NCBI GenBank assembly: GCA_026874595.1
Contig: CM049316.1
Location: 60,145,676-60,209,675, forward strand
Source of the DNA: Sipunculus nudus
Lineage: Eukaryota > Annelida > Sipuncula > Golfingiida > Sipunculidae
Length of the DNA: 64,000 bases
Direction of reading: 5' to 3'
The notes beneath the pieces are model-generated. The model saw nothing but the letters and a program-made list of their open reading frames with translations, ran no database searches and was not told the DNA's origin. Below are positions 43,101 to 51,658 of this stretch, one piece after another (position 1 is the stretch's first letter; every line of letters starts with the position of its first letter). Made by a program: the position numbers and the translations under genes.

Positions 43101-44347
43101 CCAAAAGCCATCATTGTGAGATTTGTGGTAAAGTTTTCAGGTTTCACACGTCATATGTACGTCATAAAGAATTGCATGGCCCGGCCACACATGAGTGTCC
43201 ACAGTGTCCCAAAATATTCACCAGTAACAGGCTACTACAAGAGCATATTCAGAAACATCAAAGCACTAAACGGTATATATGTCCGTGTGGTAAAGTGTAC
43301 ATGTCTGCAGGAGGATTGAATCATCACCAGAATGATTGTCCTGCTGCCATAGCCTTTAAACAGCAGCAAGATAGTAGTGCTCAACAGCCTGTTACCATTG
43401 TGATGCCAGGAAATGCAGGTTTGGTGCAAGATGAAGCCCTGCAGAATGTTCAAATTGCAAATCTTGAGGATATGGTTGGGGATAGTCATCAGGTCACCAT
43501 AGTCTTGGAGAATCCATCAGAATTGCCCGAGTATGCAGTACAAGTGGATGCCGACGGTCAACCCAGTGAACAAACTGTGTCTGTGGTGGAGTCTTTGTTT
43601 CTGCAGGATACCGATGAGTCTGGAGAAGTTCAAGTTGTTACAGAAAATGTAGACCAAGAGGATATTTCTGCAACCGAGACAAATACAACAGAGCTTTCTG
43701 AAATTACAGAGGTTCAAGAACAACAAGAGAGAATCCCTGATAATTATTTGTGTGGATATTGTCAGGTTGTGTTGAACTCCCTTCAAGATGTTCAAAGCCA
43801 CATGCTGGAGTTTCATATGCAGGAGGTGATGGTAATGGATGACGGTATGTTAAATGAAACTCCTGCTCAGGAAGCCCAAGCCGGAAATAGTGCTGCACAA
43901 GAATCGGAGTTGGTAGACAATACTGAAGCCCAAGGTCCACCAGAGATGGTCAGTGGTGCCACTGTTGAAAATCCATCAGAACTGATTAACAATGAAGAAG
44001 TTCAAGAAGAACTTATAGATGTAAAACATGGCGAATTAGGGGACAATTCTGCGGTTGAAGGAGTCAAGGTTGTCACAATAACTACTGAGGGTAAAGACCA
44101 GCTACCTCAGGAAATAATTGAGCAAAATTCTGTTATGGTTATTGCTGGCACACAGGATCAACAGTCCACCCTTGAGATAACAGAATTCAAGGACAGTCCA
44201 GAGCTTAGGGAACACCTTGCTGCAGCGACGGTCGAAGTCGTAGAAAATCAGGAAGCAGTGGAGAGCAAAGAGCATGTGGCTGCCAGCTTGTTGGCCTCAC
44301 TCCACCGAGCAGACTCAGTCTCCACACAGTCAGAAGAGCAGCAATAG
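24571..44347 (+). CDS. C2H2 zinc-finger protein with AT-hooks, 1661 aa, seven coding exons
   Basis: Seven plus-strand exons join in phase (4986 nt from ATG to stop). Single C2H2/C2HC fingers lie in exons 1, 2, 4 and 5. Two canonical AT-hooks (KRGRPRKS, about residues 180 and 227) lie in the acidic exon 3, and a GRP-type hook (GPGRPAK, about 577) in exon 7. A cluster of about 13 fingers spans roughly residues 914-1320 and one more finger lies near 1462. The C-terminal third is acidic and Gln/Glu-rich. The layout suggests a nuclear DNA-binding regulator; AT-hooks bind AT-rich minor groove and C2H2 arrays read specific sites. I do not recognise a vertebrate orthologue. Intron 1 is 7.4 kb, mostly an antisense LTR retrotransposon. 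An in-frame TGA (24571-24573) just before the ATG fixes the start. Confidence 0.88.
24583..24775 (+). CDS. zinc-finger gene, coding exon 1 (residues 1-64)
   Basis: The acceptor aatatttcag ends at 24570, 12 nt of leader follow (starting with an in-frame TGA), then ATG at 24583. The donor gtaact begins at 24776, phase 1. It encodes one finger, CPLC-x14-H-x4-H. At least one upstream non-coding exon is implied by the acceptor. Confidence 0.85.
24776..26082. other. intronic, nothing recognised
   Basis: The start of intron 1 of the zinc-finger gene. AT-rich with short TA tracts near 25795-25830. Confidence 0.6.
26083..26823 (-). repeat. 3' LTR (relative to element)
   Basis: This 741-bp partner of the 5' LTR is preceded on the minus strand by a purine-rich tract ending gggtggggg directly at the LTR edge (plus strand 26824-26836), the expected polypurine tract. 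Confidence 0.93.
27058..31203 (-). pseudogene. gag-pol reading frame of the Gmr1-like element, interrupted
   Basis: The frame opens at 31203, after an in-frame TAA at 31204-31206, and its first ATG is at 31122. It runs to a TGA at 28966-28968, then continues in the same frame from 28965 to its stop at 27058. Visible parts: C-terminal (SCAN-like) Gag segment around the first ATG; CCHC knuckle CTFCEFKGHTESEC (about residue 122-136); protease-like segment with ILRDTRATQSLV, where DTG would be expected; integrase with an HHCC-like region (the second His position is Arg), TDQGSNF and a DD35E spacing of exactly 35 residues; then GPY motif, reverse transcriptase with YIDD and MPFGM, and RNase H with TDAS, TIEKETL and YTDHNP. 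No env-like frame follows. The stop, the missing Gag N-terminus and two altered key residues argue that this copy is not autonomous. Confidence 0.9.
31218..31235 (-). other. primer-binding site of LTR retrotransposon
   Basis: On the minus strand, three bases after the 5' LTR, the sequence TGGCGACCGCGACGAGAC begins with TGG, complementary to a tRNA CCA end. I cannot name the tRNA without a search. Confidence 0.6.
31239..31975 (-). repeat. 5' LTR (relative to element)
   Basis: This 737-bp repeat is near-identical to 26083-26823 and is followed on the minus strand by the primer-binding site. Its outer edge is adjacent to aagt of the target duplication. Confidence 0.93.
32138..32251 (+). CDS. 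zinc-finger gene, coding exon 2
   Basis: The acceptor tgtgtag ends at 32137 and the donor gtatat starts at 32252; the exon is 114 nt, phase 1 to 1. It encodes ASNHFHCPKCGDGIVKKAEV and a following H/C pair, giving a C2HC-type finger. It lies only 162 bp beyond the LTR retrotransposon, yet phase matches exons 1 and 3 exactly. Confidence 0.8.
32304..32640 (+). repeat. AGCTCAG-end dispersed repeat, divergent copy in zinc-finger intron 2
   Basis: It begins tagctcagctaactacaaat with the same hairpin arms and a cctttgtccatccg block; downstream similarity fades after about 120 bp. Confidence 0.55.
32635..32960. repeat. two-copy tandem repeat of about 165 bp
   Basis: Matching marks tttcatctagtgtcc occur at about 32725 and 32890, with flanking similarity. 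This is intronic sequence of the zinc-finger gene. Confidence 0.55.
33000..33730. repeat. degenerate 130-140 bp tandem repeat (ggtcaaggtcacagg type)
   Basis: About five units are marked by ggtca-gaggtcaaaggtcaa near 33099, 33230, 33360, 33502 and 33640. They are diverged and intronic. Confidence 0.7.
34058..34788 (+). CDS. zinc-finger gene, coding exon 3 with two AT-hooks
   Basis: The acceptor ttcattgcag ends at 34057 and the donor gtgtgt begins at 34789; the exon is 731 nt, phase 1 to 0. It has two AT-hook motifs, KIPRKRGRPRKS (about 34276-34311) and VKRKRGRPRKSD (about 34423-34458), in a Ser/Asp/Glu-rich, probably disordered region. Confidence 0.88.
34810..35225. repeat. GACTC/GAGTC-rich repeat block
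   Basis: Just after exon 3 of the zinc-finger gene, two zones rich in ggacttgag and gactcagactc flank an AT-rich centre. The ends are partly complementary (ggactcaagtcc at the left, gactc runs at the right). Confidence 0.55.
35396..37270 (+). mobile_element. Helentron/HINE-like element, family B, copy 1 (with nested insertion)
   Basis: The 5' end is a 13-bp stem hairpin with one mismatch and AAA loop (35397-35425, starting ATGCCCC and ending GGGGCAT). The core is a 179-180 bp tandem array (unit marks 35505, 35685, 35864, 36044, then more after the nested element). The 3' end has gccccaggcgggggcat (partner of the 5' ATGCCCC), then TGTGT cgttcca ACACA, t, CTAG (37267-37270) and T. It lies in the intron between exons 3 and 4 of the zinc-finger gene. 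Confidence 0.8.
36211..36885 (+). mobile_element. Helentron-like element, family C, nested in family B
   Basis: This 675-bp insert interrupts a 180-bp unit of family B. It begins with a hairpin (AGCCCTCAGC ... GCTGAGGGGCT) and ends with CTAG (36882-36885) followed by T. Neighbouring units give the empty site, a run of T between catgtacag and cgcaatg. The interior has two diverged copies of a block of about 305 bp (gcaggata marks near 36333 and 36638). Confidence 0.7.
37496..37641. mobile_element. short TACAGTG...CACTGTA palindromic repeat
   Basis: It starts TACAGTGGAACCTG and ends CACTGTA, with taagaccacc motifs in both halves. It lies 111 bp before exon 4 of the zinc-finger gene. Confidence 0.55.
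37753..37912 (+). CDS. zinc-finger gene, coding exon 4
   Basis: The acceptor ctattctcag ends at 37752 and the donor gtatgt starts at 37913; the exon is 160 nt, phase 0 to 1. It encodes one long-spaced finger, CSLC-x14-H-x4-H, similar in spacing to the exon 1 finger. Confidence 0.85.
37913..39603. other. intronic, nothing recognised
   Basis: Intron between exons 4 and 5 of the zinc-finger gene. AT-rich, no element with clear ends. Confidence 0.6.
39604..39800 (+). CDS. zinc-finger gene, coding exon 5
   Basis: The acceptor ttaacag ends at 39603 and the donor gtaatc begins at 39801; the exon is 197 nt, phase 1 to 0. It encodes a Cys-rich lead-in (RCQLSCGV) and a C2H2 finger, HCAHCAEVFLLKLGLTKHLM followed by KH. 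Confidence 0.85.
40050..40099. repeat. (AT)n microsatellite
   Basis: Uninterrupted AT repeat of about 25 units, intronic, 147 bp before exon 6 of the zinc-finger gene. Confidence 0.96.
40246..40470 (+). CDS. zinc-finger gene, coding exon 6
   Basis: The acceptor gttttcag ends at 40245 and the donor gttatt begins at 40471; the exon is 225 nt, phase 0 to 0, 75 residues. It has no finger. The sequence looks like a small folded domain with strand-like stretches (TGVTFTIKDNGFCLIKGTW) and an amphipathic helix (MVEVQKELAHML). I do not recognise it. Confidence 0.82.
40982..44347 (+). CDS. zinc-finger gene, terminal coding exon 7 (about 14 fingers)
   Basis: The acceptor aatgttgtag ends at 40981; the exon is open for 1121 residues and ends at TAG 44345-44347. 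It starts with a basic patch and a GRP hook (about 41091). Next comes an acidic region containing about 2.5 copies of a degenerate 35-residue repeat (41320-41640). Then come finger units beginning HVCKHC, TTCPLC, FMCFHC, FPCEQC, VQCRLC, LICEIC, FRCEVC, VSCPYC, YSCSVC, YFCQHC, HHCEIC, HECPQC and a degenerate YICPC. After an acidic Gln/Glu-rich stretch there is a last finger, YLCGYC. The first two units end in Cys instead of the final His. Many linkers are not the TGEKP type, so this is not a KRAB-like recent expansion. Confidence 0.93.
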   Translation, partial: NLAAEVYSGEPRNSKREDLPDQSSVVRQRLKRKYSKGPGRPAKVAKINKESHQDLADDDSEEDETGPGITVESNMKAETLPELQVTRNTEEQTVNTPQQLSQEENPAESNQSQSSCSSAEGDDTVSDKEMNISEEMVTVKGSECDIEAKSSCSVEEVDKTVPGKEININMEEVMPIKESNCNTEDVQSVKEIETVLEEAVSVKRSEFSAQKAVSAILVTPVDETESHMVSSTEQTENEQEPNQKVVELNPRNIHEDPWEAFKAAVADVSSHVKVEECGVEEVDILVKTEQDASKESRPQRRKRREVNYKVLDAGEVPNSEDLRQEDKASSDDIDSENRPDKKTSVADIGYIKQESQEKIPVKRKRHIDFQKQTHVCKHCNKTFKRHCKLLYHQMYSKCKGLLDDNVDIIERILRDVAENIKSTTCPLCKKTFKRMEEVKMHYAGRVCQQMNSYHNPSGLRRDSDGMFMCFHCDFKASKAREVAAHEKEVHLEKKFPCEQCGKKFVSKSLLRSHIKWSHTAKEVYVQCRLCTVSTTLNKMSKHMTEVHGNGKKPYKALDYDLICEICSYTTRHKAVFQRHMQRFHSDGSMFRCEVCNKTFRVKEDLRKHEIVHNDELRQKWTVSCPYCDKKLLKKNLQIHIRVVHEKRRDYSCSVCGKNFSTKHLQKLHEETHRPDSERTYKYFCQHCGLGFYHRLMCEDHQSKHTGAKSHHCEICGKVFRFHTSYVRHKELHGPATHECPQCPKIFTSNRLLQEHIQKHQSTKRYICPCGKVYMSAGGLNHHQNDCPAAIAFKQQQDSSAQQPVTIVMPGNAGLVQDEALQNVQIANLEDMVGDSHQVTIVLENPSELPEYAVQVDADGQPSEQTVSVVESLFLQDTDESGEVQVVTENVDQEDISATETNTTELSEITEVQEQQERIPDNYLCGYCQVVLNSLQDVQSHMLEFHMQEVMVMDDGMLNETPAQEAQAGNSAAQESELVDNTEAQGPPEMVSGATVENPSELINNEEVQEELIDVKHGELGDNSAVEGVKVVTITTEGKDQLPQEIIEQNSVMVIAGTQDQQSTLEITEFKDSPELREHLAAATVEVVENQEAVESKEHVAASLLASLHRADSVSTQSEEQQ

Positions 44348-44395
44348 GTTGCTAGAGTTTAACAAAGATTAAACTACTCTCTCACATAATTTTGA

Positions 44396-44401
44396 AATAA
44401 A
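44396..44401 (+). terminator. poly(A) signal of zinc-finger gene
   Basis: A canonical AATAAA lies 49 bp after the stop codon of the terminal exon. The 3' UTR would be short if this site is used. Confidence 0.6.
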
Positions 44402-46476
44402 CCTTCATTTTGCTTCCGACTGTAACATTAAATAATGTACGATAACATAGAGATTCATTCGTGATCAGCCAATATCGATGAACTAACTCGAGTAAAAATG
44501 ATTTACTTATTTTATCCGACGTCTTTATAAGTGTGAATACATGAATTATTGTCAGCTGTTTGTACTGTATAAGAGATTTTATAAGAAGTAAAGTTTACAA
44601 AGCTTTAGCCTTTGATTTTTTAAGGATGATGTATGACATGCAGCCGCATCACACAATGATAGACATGAAGGGTCCACCATTCATAAACCATGCAGTCCTG
44701 AAGCTAAATTCAGACCAGGGAGAAAGGCGCTAAACGGTCCATGAATAGCAAAACCAAAATAATACAACGCTAAGAACACACGCATTGCTATAACGAAAAG
44801 TTCCAAGCGTAGACCTGTCCACCATGTCCAATTTGATAAATTAAACAATGATTATCAGTTTTAACATCAACTTGTCCTGCAATCTGACTATTCGCTTTTA
44901 AACAACGAAACTGGAAGAGGTTACAGGAGAAGGGGGATGAACTTTGCGAAAGTAAAGTCACATCTTGTTTGTAAAGCTGGTCTGGCCTTGTGTTGTGGAT
45001 TTCAGGTGGTGGTACCATCTGTGGAAATATTTCAACACAATGGAGATGTTGATGGCTTGGTGGCCCTTCCTATTGAATTGACATGCATGAAGTTCTGCCT
45101 CCGCAGTTGTATCGCCTATGTTATCTGGAATGGGTTAACATACTTAATTCTTCCATTTTCAAATAATGAATGTGGCCCATAAACCTATTTCTCTGATTTA
45201 ATTCGTGAAGTTGTCGACATTAAGGGAAGCATTATTCCATTATAACTCACTTCTTGCAGGACCAATTGGAGGGCCATGTGGGGATTTCAGCTTTGTTGTC
45301 ACGGTGTGCTTGTATATTCTCTTTAATAATCTTAGTATATTTGTTAAATGTAAAGGTACAAGGCTTTCATGTTGCCGTCATCTTTCATCGGAAATAATTT
45401 TCCGGCTTAATGGGCCATGTCTGTGACAAGTGTGCTTTGGAGTTCTATATGCAGCCCGATATCTTTAAGTGCGTATAGTATTATGTACAGCAAAACACCT
45501 GATAGCAAAGGAATTTATAATGTTTATTTGTAAACGTTGCCATCATTTTCCCAGGTAACAGCGTTTCTAAGCCAACGAAACCTGTCTCGGCCATGGATAT
45601 TTTTGACGGTAGGTCCGTATCCTCAGGTCTGTTTAATTGTATTCAGCGAATAGAAGTAACGAAGGGCTGAAACAGTGACTGAATTGTTACAATGAAAGTA
45701 AAATACACATTTCCAGCTTCCATTGGAACAAAGTGTCCGACCAGTGAAACCTGTCGATTAATCATTTCAAGAAGATCTTCCAGCTGTTGCGTATATGATG
45801 ATGCCAAACCTTTTATTCATAGAGGTGCCAAAGCCCTCAGAGCAGGTCTGAGCAACTGTTCAGGTATACAAGATAATTTTGGATATGCAAGTTTTTGGAT
45901 GACAAGGTGTTCTTGTAATGAATGAGTAATCGCTTTTCAAAGTTGCAGATTATCTGAGACAAACATGCTGATGCGTGTTAGAGATGTTATGAAAGATCTG
46001 GGAACCTTCAACAGGTTCTTTAAAAAAGTTGCTAACAGGCAAATAGAGACCGCCGCCATCCGAGACAGGGTTAACCCGAGCAATGTCGTTCAAGTGCGAA
46101 AAATGTCGTTCAGCTAAAGTGAGCCGACAAAATTTAATTTTTGAAAATAAGAATGTGAAAATCTGAAAGATGTCAATTAGGCCTGATGGTATAAATTTTC
46201 ACTTTAAATTTAATGTTAACGGTTTAGTCGAGTTGTCAAACTGGCGTTAAAGCCTACTGTAGAGTAGTACACGTCATATCAAAAGGCCAGAATAAGAACA
46301 TCAACTAAGAATGAAGCACAGGGATGTGATAATATACGAGCTCCAAGGCTGAGGTTTCTGTTGCTTCATTCGACGATGTTTATGTATGTTAAACAGGCAC
46401 ATCTGCAATAGGCATCTGTTATTCTTAATAAATTCGATTAAAAAATCTGACATATATCATAATAAAACTTGTTAGG
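44402..46476. other. intergenic, possible unidentified exons
   Basis: It follows the zinc-finger gene. It has moderate CpG and several splice-like signals (for example tttcccag at about 45554, donor gtaggt at about 45610) and a 50-residue open stretch starting at about 45970. Nothing here is recognised as a family. Confidence 0.35.
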
Positions 46477-47047
46477 GTGCCTTTCCATACATGCGGGCCC
46501 CCGCGCGGGTCCCGCACGGTTGAAATCCAACAAGTGTGTTATCACTGTCGCCTTTCCATACGTGCGGGCACCCGCGCGGGTCCCGCATGCGGATCACAGC
46601 AGTGTTGGATTTCTGCGGGGGCCCGCATGCGGATGCTGCATGTATATATCAGTAGCAGGCATGTGTCCTTGTATTTGAAAAGAAAAAGGAGCTGATAGAG
46701 CTTATTTAATTGCATTAAAAAATACACGACCATTCTTCATTGAGATACGGCCCGGGACCAGCTCTAGTTAGAGTGTGACAGGAAATAGCCACCATTTAAG
46801 CCTGGCTGGTGAGATACGATATTAATCCGCTCCAATCTGCCTCATCAGTTAGTATAAATGTTTACACTGAATATTTTCTTAAGATATTACACTAAAATTT
46901 TAGAAATTATGATTATTAGTGCATGCGTTTATCCAAACTAATGGGTCACCCGCATGCGGGGACCCGCACATATGGAAAGGGACTCTTCGCATGCGGGGAC
47001 CCGCGCGGGTCCCGCGCGGGTGAAAATCCGCATGTATGGAAAGGCAC
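46477..47047. mobile_element. GC-rich foldback element with nested inverted repeats
   Basis: The left end GTGCCTTTCCATACATGCGG is the exact reverse complement of the right end (47028-47047). A second, inner pair of the cctttccata-tgcggg motif lies about 70 bp inside each end. All four are followed by cccgcgcggg-type palindromes, giving very high local GC. No reading frame for a transposase and no clear target duplication was seen. Confidence 0.75.
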
Positions 47048-48234
47048 ACTTGAACATGTGTTCAGAAATAAGTACATGTATCAGTTGATCGCTAAAATTT
47101 TCACTGTATGTACTAAGTAGTTTTTTCCCCAAGATCTACAAAAACTACAAATAAAATTTAGTATTATGCGTGGAATGGTGAAGGAACGTGGAACAACCAG
47201 TCTACACACATGGACTGTGAGGTGAACATCAGGCCGCTTGTATCCATGGTCCTTGGAAGATTTCGTACATTGTGTGAAAAGAAAGAAAAATTCTCATAAA
47301 TGTTGATTTTGTTCTTATTTTAATTTCTTTAACTGTATAATTAATGTCTTTTGTTTTAATACGAAGTGTACACCGTCAAAACTAACTATTTCATCACCAC
47401 GGTGTGTAATTAAAACCTGGTTTAAAACTTGATGGATAAAATAAATTACACCCTTAAAACAATATTCAGTGAACATAAACTAGTTGGCCATCATGCTTTA
47501 AATTGAATGACTTACTGCATGTGCAATGTCGCAATATTTAAAGCGAATTCTTTCAAATAAAATGCCTATACAAAGTAGGCCAAATGTTGTCGAAACCAGT
47601 TACAGTGGCTGACTAAGGCACCGGGCTCTTTATTTCTATAGGCATGTACAGCTAAACCAACCAACACCGTAAATATTTCCCCCTTCAGTAAACACTCAAA
47701 AGACAACTCACCTGTATAAATTTCAGTGTTTTTAGTTTGTGCACTTTTTTACCACGCTATTCTTTAACTTAACCTTTGTATGATGTAATTAGTGATGGAC
47801 TAATCAGGCAATTGGAGGCCTTGGGCTATATGAGACCTTAATTAGCACGCCCAAATTCATTATCTGATCATAAGAAACAAACCTCGATCTCTATACTTTG
47901 TAGGCCTAGGCTATATCTTTATGTAAATAAAACATTGCTATATACATTAAATGTTTGTCAAAACATGCATTACCTTTCAATATTTTTATTTTACCCTTGG
48001 AATGCGACGTTTTCTGTAGATATAACCTAATTAAGTCATTAAAATATGCAGGTCGCAGTTCATTATCTATGCAGTGAAAAAATTATTATTTTATAAATGT
48101 AATTTTTTAGCAGGAGGCCGAGGCCATTAACATTATGAGGCACTGGTTTAAGATGTATCTGACTCAGTCCATATATAAATATGGTACTTGATACTGTTTC
48201 TATGCCCGTTCTTTAATTTTTTTCTCAACGTTGT
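47048..48234. other. intergenic, nothing recognised
   Basis: AT-rich sequence between the foldback element and the SLC35C2 promoter candidate. Confidence 0.6.
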
Positions 48235-48415
48235 GGCGCGGTTTTTTTCTGTGAAGCGCCACCACGCGGAGGTTGTTGGGTTTCACGTGTCACTTCCGGT
48301 GGGCGGTAATAGGGTATGTTTTGATCAAGAGGTTGCGTGCTGAACGAGCCGCAATGACTTGAATGAGTTCGTGATAAGGTTAATCTGAGCCTATTGGGTT
48401 ATGAAATGGTTATTG
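48235..48415 (+). promoter_or_regulatory. SLC35C2: probable promoter and 5' non-coding exon of SLC35C2
   Basis: This GC- and CpG-richer island in AT-rich DNA contains cacttccggt (ETS-type site), an E-box cacgtg and other GC boxes, with no TATA box. A consensus donor (attg then gtaagt at 48416) follows. The first coding exon of SLC35C2 at 51659 is preceded directly by an acceptor (cttcag), so a non-coding exon upstream is required and this is the best candidate. Inference from position and signals only. Confidence 0.5.
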
Positions 48416-49507
48416 GTAAGTCCCTTAAAGTGAGATTTTGACATGGTCCGGAAGTTCCTTAGCACATATTGTTCTGTTAAAATTTAAATTTTTATTTTGA
48501 CAAATAAATCATTAAATGACAAAACAAATAATCCAAATCATGGACACGGGTGATTTGTCAGTGTTATCCTCTTGAAGTGGACCAGTTATGGGTCTGTTGA
48601 CATATAAAATCTTTGATCATTGTGAAACTGGTTGTATATTAGCACAGTGTGCATGGTGTCTGCTTCTGTTGTCTTTGACACACATGAGTGATTTTGACAG
48701 CCGATAAACTCAAGTGGACCACGCCCCCTCGGTAATTGTGAATTTTAGAGGGTTTTTTTAAGGCTTATTTTACAATCTTTAACGCAAATATAAACAAAAG
48801 TAATATACTGTAATATACAAGAGATGTATGAATTAAAATAATAAGGGTTAAATATAATGAAAGGTAGTGTTGTTTGAGAGACAAAATGTCTCAAAAGTCG
48901 AATTTATTGGCTCAAATTTTCATCGTCCGCCATAATGTTATGCATTACGTTGATGACATTGTTAAGAAAACAAGCTATATTTGATCATTTTTTGCTCATC
49001 ATATCTAAAATATATTGGTTATCAAATGCTTTAAGCCTTATTCTTATATAAGTAAACATTTCTCCTTATTATAGAATAAACAAAATTTGGTAATAATGCG
49101 TTAAAAATGGTAAAATAAGCCTTTTACAAAAACCTGCTGAAATGCACAATTCCACCCCTCCCCCCTCCACAGCCAGCTAGAATGATTCTTTTATATTCCC
49201 ACTAAATTAACAGCAATAGCCACAATAACCATTGGTTTCTACCAAGAAAACGGGTCAGACTAATCGCCCAATGGGAAAGTCAAACCATCTGACCAAATCA
49301 TTCCTGATCAGAACCCATCAAACTTTGTTGTATAAAGATAACCCTTAAAAATTAAAAATTATAGTTTCTCCTCAGATAATTTAAAAAAAAACCCAAATTC
49401 AATGTTTCAACTATGTTTTTTCACAAAAGTGGAAATGTCATATAAAAAAAATCTATCCGTACCCTAAATTTCATATTTTGATAAAGTAGCCCTAAATTAT
49501 TCTATTA

Positions 49508-50388
49508 ATTGTATCTGCCAAAACAGAGTTTTGCGGATTCTATGTTTTCAGCCCACCGCCGCCGGAGAACTCCTCCGTAACCGCTGGGCGGAATTTTACG
49601 AAACCTGGGATTATGTTCGGGTCACGTGAACTGCTGTGCCCCAATTTTGTTTTGACCTCTGACCTTTCCTCTGCGCTCTGCGTCCGTTTGTGCGTTTGTT
49701 TCCACACATAAACCCACATATCTCGGGAACCGTTTGACAGATCAGGAAAAATTTTTTGCACAAATGTAGCCTTTGGAGAGCTTTATAACATACACAAAAA
49801 ATGGTTGCGCCACCTGCAACCATGTTTGCACAGTGTCCATCTGTTCGTCTGCCATGGGATAAAATCACTCGTATCTCGGCAGTGGTCTGACATATCTGCC
49901 TAAAATTTTGCAGGTTTATACATCCCCGACAGCTCTCTTGATTTTATGACAGGTGGCGCCACCTGCATTCTAGTTTATGCAGCAGACATCCAAGCTCATA
50001 TCTTGGGAACCGTTTGACCGATTGGGCCAAAGTTTTGCATGTGTATAGTTCTCACATAGCTCTTTATCATACGCAAAACTGGTGGCATCACCTGCAACCA
50101 TTTTTGCTCAGTGTCCATCTGTTTGTCTGCCACGGGCTAAAATCACTCATATACATGTAGTGGTTTGACTTATCTGCCTTAAATTTTGCATATGTATACA
50201 ACTTGGATGGCTTTCTGGATTTTGTGGTAGGGGGGCAACCTACATACACAATTTGGCTGCAGACATCCATGCTAATATGCAACACTTCAGTCTATTTCCA
50301 CTTTCCACTCAATCCATGCCTCACTTCACCCGTTCCACTCTGATTTAGGCGGATACACGTAGTCGCTTGTCGACTACCCGTATTCTAG
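49508..50388 (+). mobile_element. Helentron/HINE-like element, family A, copy 2
   Basis: It has the same ends and order as copy 1 in plus orientation: attgtatctgcc at 49508, the 5' hairpin, a short array (about 2 units), ggcggatac, the stem-loop 50359-50377 and CTAG 50385-50388 followed by T. It is shorter than copy 1 because it has fewer 280-bp units. It lies about 1.3 kb upstream of the first coding exon of SLC35C2, in the presumed first intron. Confidence 0.8.
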
Positions 50389-51657
50389 TTTGATATTTGA
50401 AAATAATGTAAATTTTAATCCAATTCCATACATACACAAATACCCACCAAAAAAGTCTATCGGACCCAAAAGACCTTGGAAGGTAAAGATATTCCTTTAT
50501 AAATTATTTTCCACAATAAGAAACAAAAATTTATATTTTAAGGAATGAGGTTTATTGAGATGTTTCAACCTTTCTTACAAATTTGAAACGAGGGGAAAAC
50601 TACAAATTAAAGAGCCCTCTAAATACACTTACACATATATGTACACACCAACACATTAGTAATCAATAGGAAAATGACCCAGTCAGACCCTACCAGACCC
50701 CATTCTGCTTTGTTTTATACAGAAATCTCTTTATTAATCATATTTTTTCCAGATATTGTAAAAAGGTATAATTCACTGTTTCTTTTATGTTTTCCTTAAA
50801 GTTTGAAATGTCAAATAAAAAGTATAAGCTATACTCTATAACCTTGGAATAAAAAAATATTCCTTGGAATATTTATATTTTAATGAAATTCCTTAGAATA
50901 TTTTTTTTCACAAAAGGAAACATTAATATTTTAACAAATGAGTTATACTGAGAGGTTATACACCTTTTTATGAAACTTAAACAACAAGGTAAAACTCCCA
51001 AATTCAAAAGCCCTCTAAATAAACATATGTAAGTGTACACTGACATACTCAGTAGGAAAAAGGACCCTATAGGAAATGGCCAGAAACAATTGGACCTTGA
51101 ATTATAGGAATATTCCCATCAGTCACCAACTCCCCATCAAACAAAATGGGTCTTTTGAATACAAAGGTATCCCTTTTAAGTATATATCATCTTATCCCTG
51201 TTGATAAATGTACAAAATGGTTTAATTTCAGGTATCACATTATTTTGATATTTAATTTTATACATGATGGTTGTTCATAAGTTTGTATTAAGAAGTTTGT
51301 AGAAGATCACTGAAGCCTGTGGTTTTGCCTATCAAATGACGGAGCTCCCAGGTAGATGTGGAGGGTTCTCATTAATACGTCCTGCAAGCTGATGACCTTC
51401 CCTGGCCCTGTGTGGCATGGTTGACTGACCACAAAGGGATTAAACTTATCTACTGATAGACTTTGCATGACTGACTAACCACACTGTTTAGAGATAACAA
51501 AAACTGTATATAACTGTATTTAGTAAATGTGTTGCATTCTAATGAAAAAATATTTCCATGTAATGAAAAGTGATTTAAATGGAAAATTATAACATCCTAT
51601 ATACAGATGCTGAGGGCACCTGAGATCATTGTGTAGTCGGTGTAACAGCATCTTCAG
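50389..51657. other. presumed SLC35C2 first intron, nothing recognised
   Basis: AT-rich. Two stretches near 50460-50680 and 50860-51060 are loosely similar to each other (ttaa-gaatgag-tt-a-tgagatg and agccctctaaata motifs), suggesting an old duplication. Confidence 0.5.
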
Positions 51658-51658
51658 G

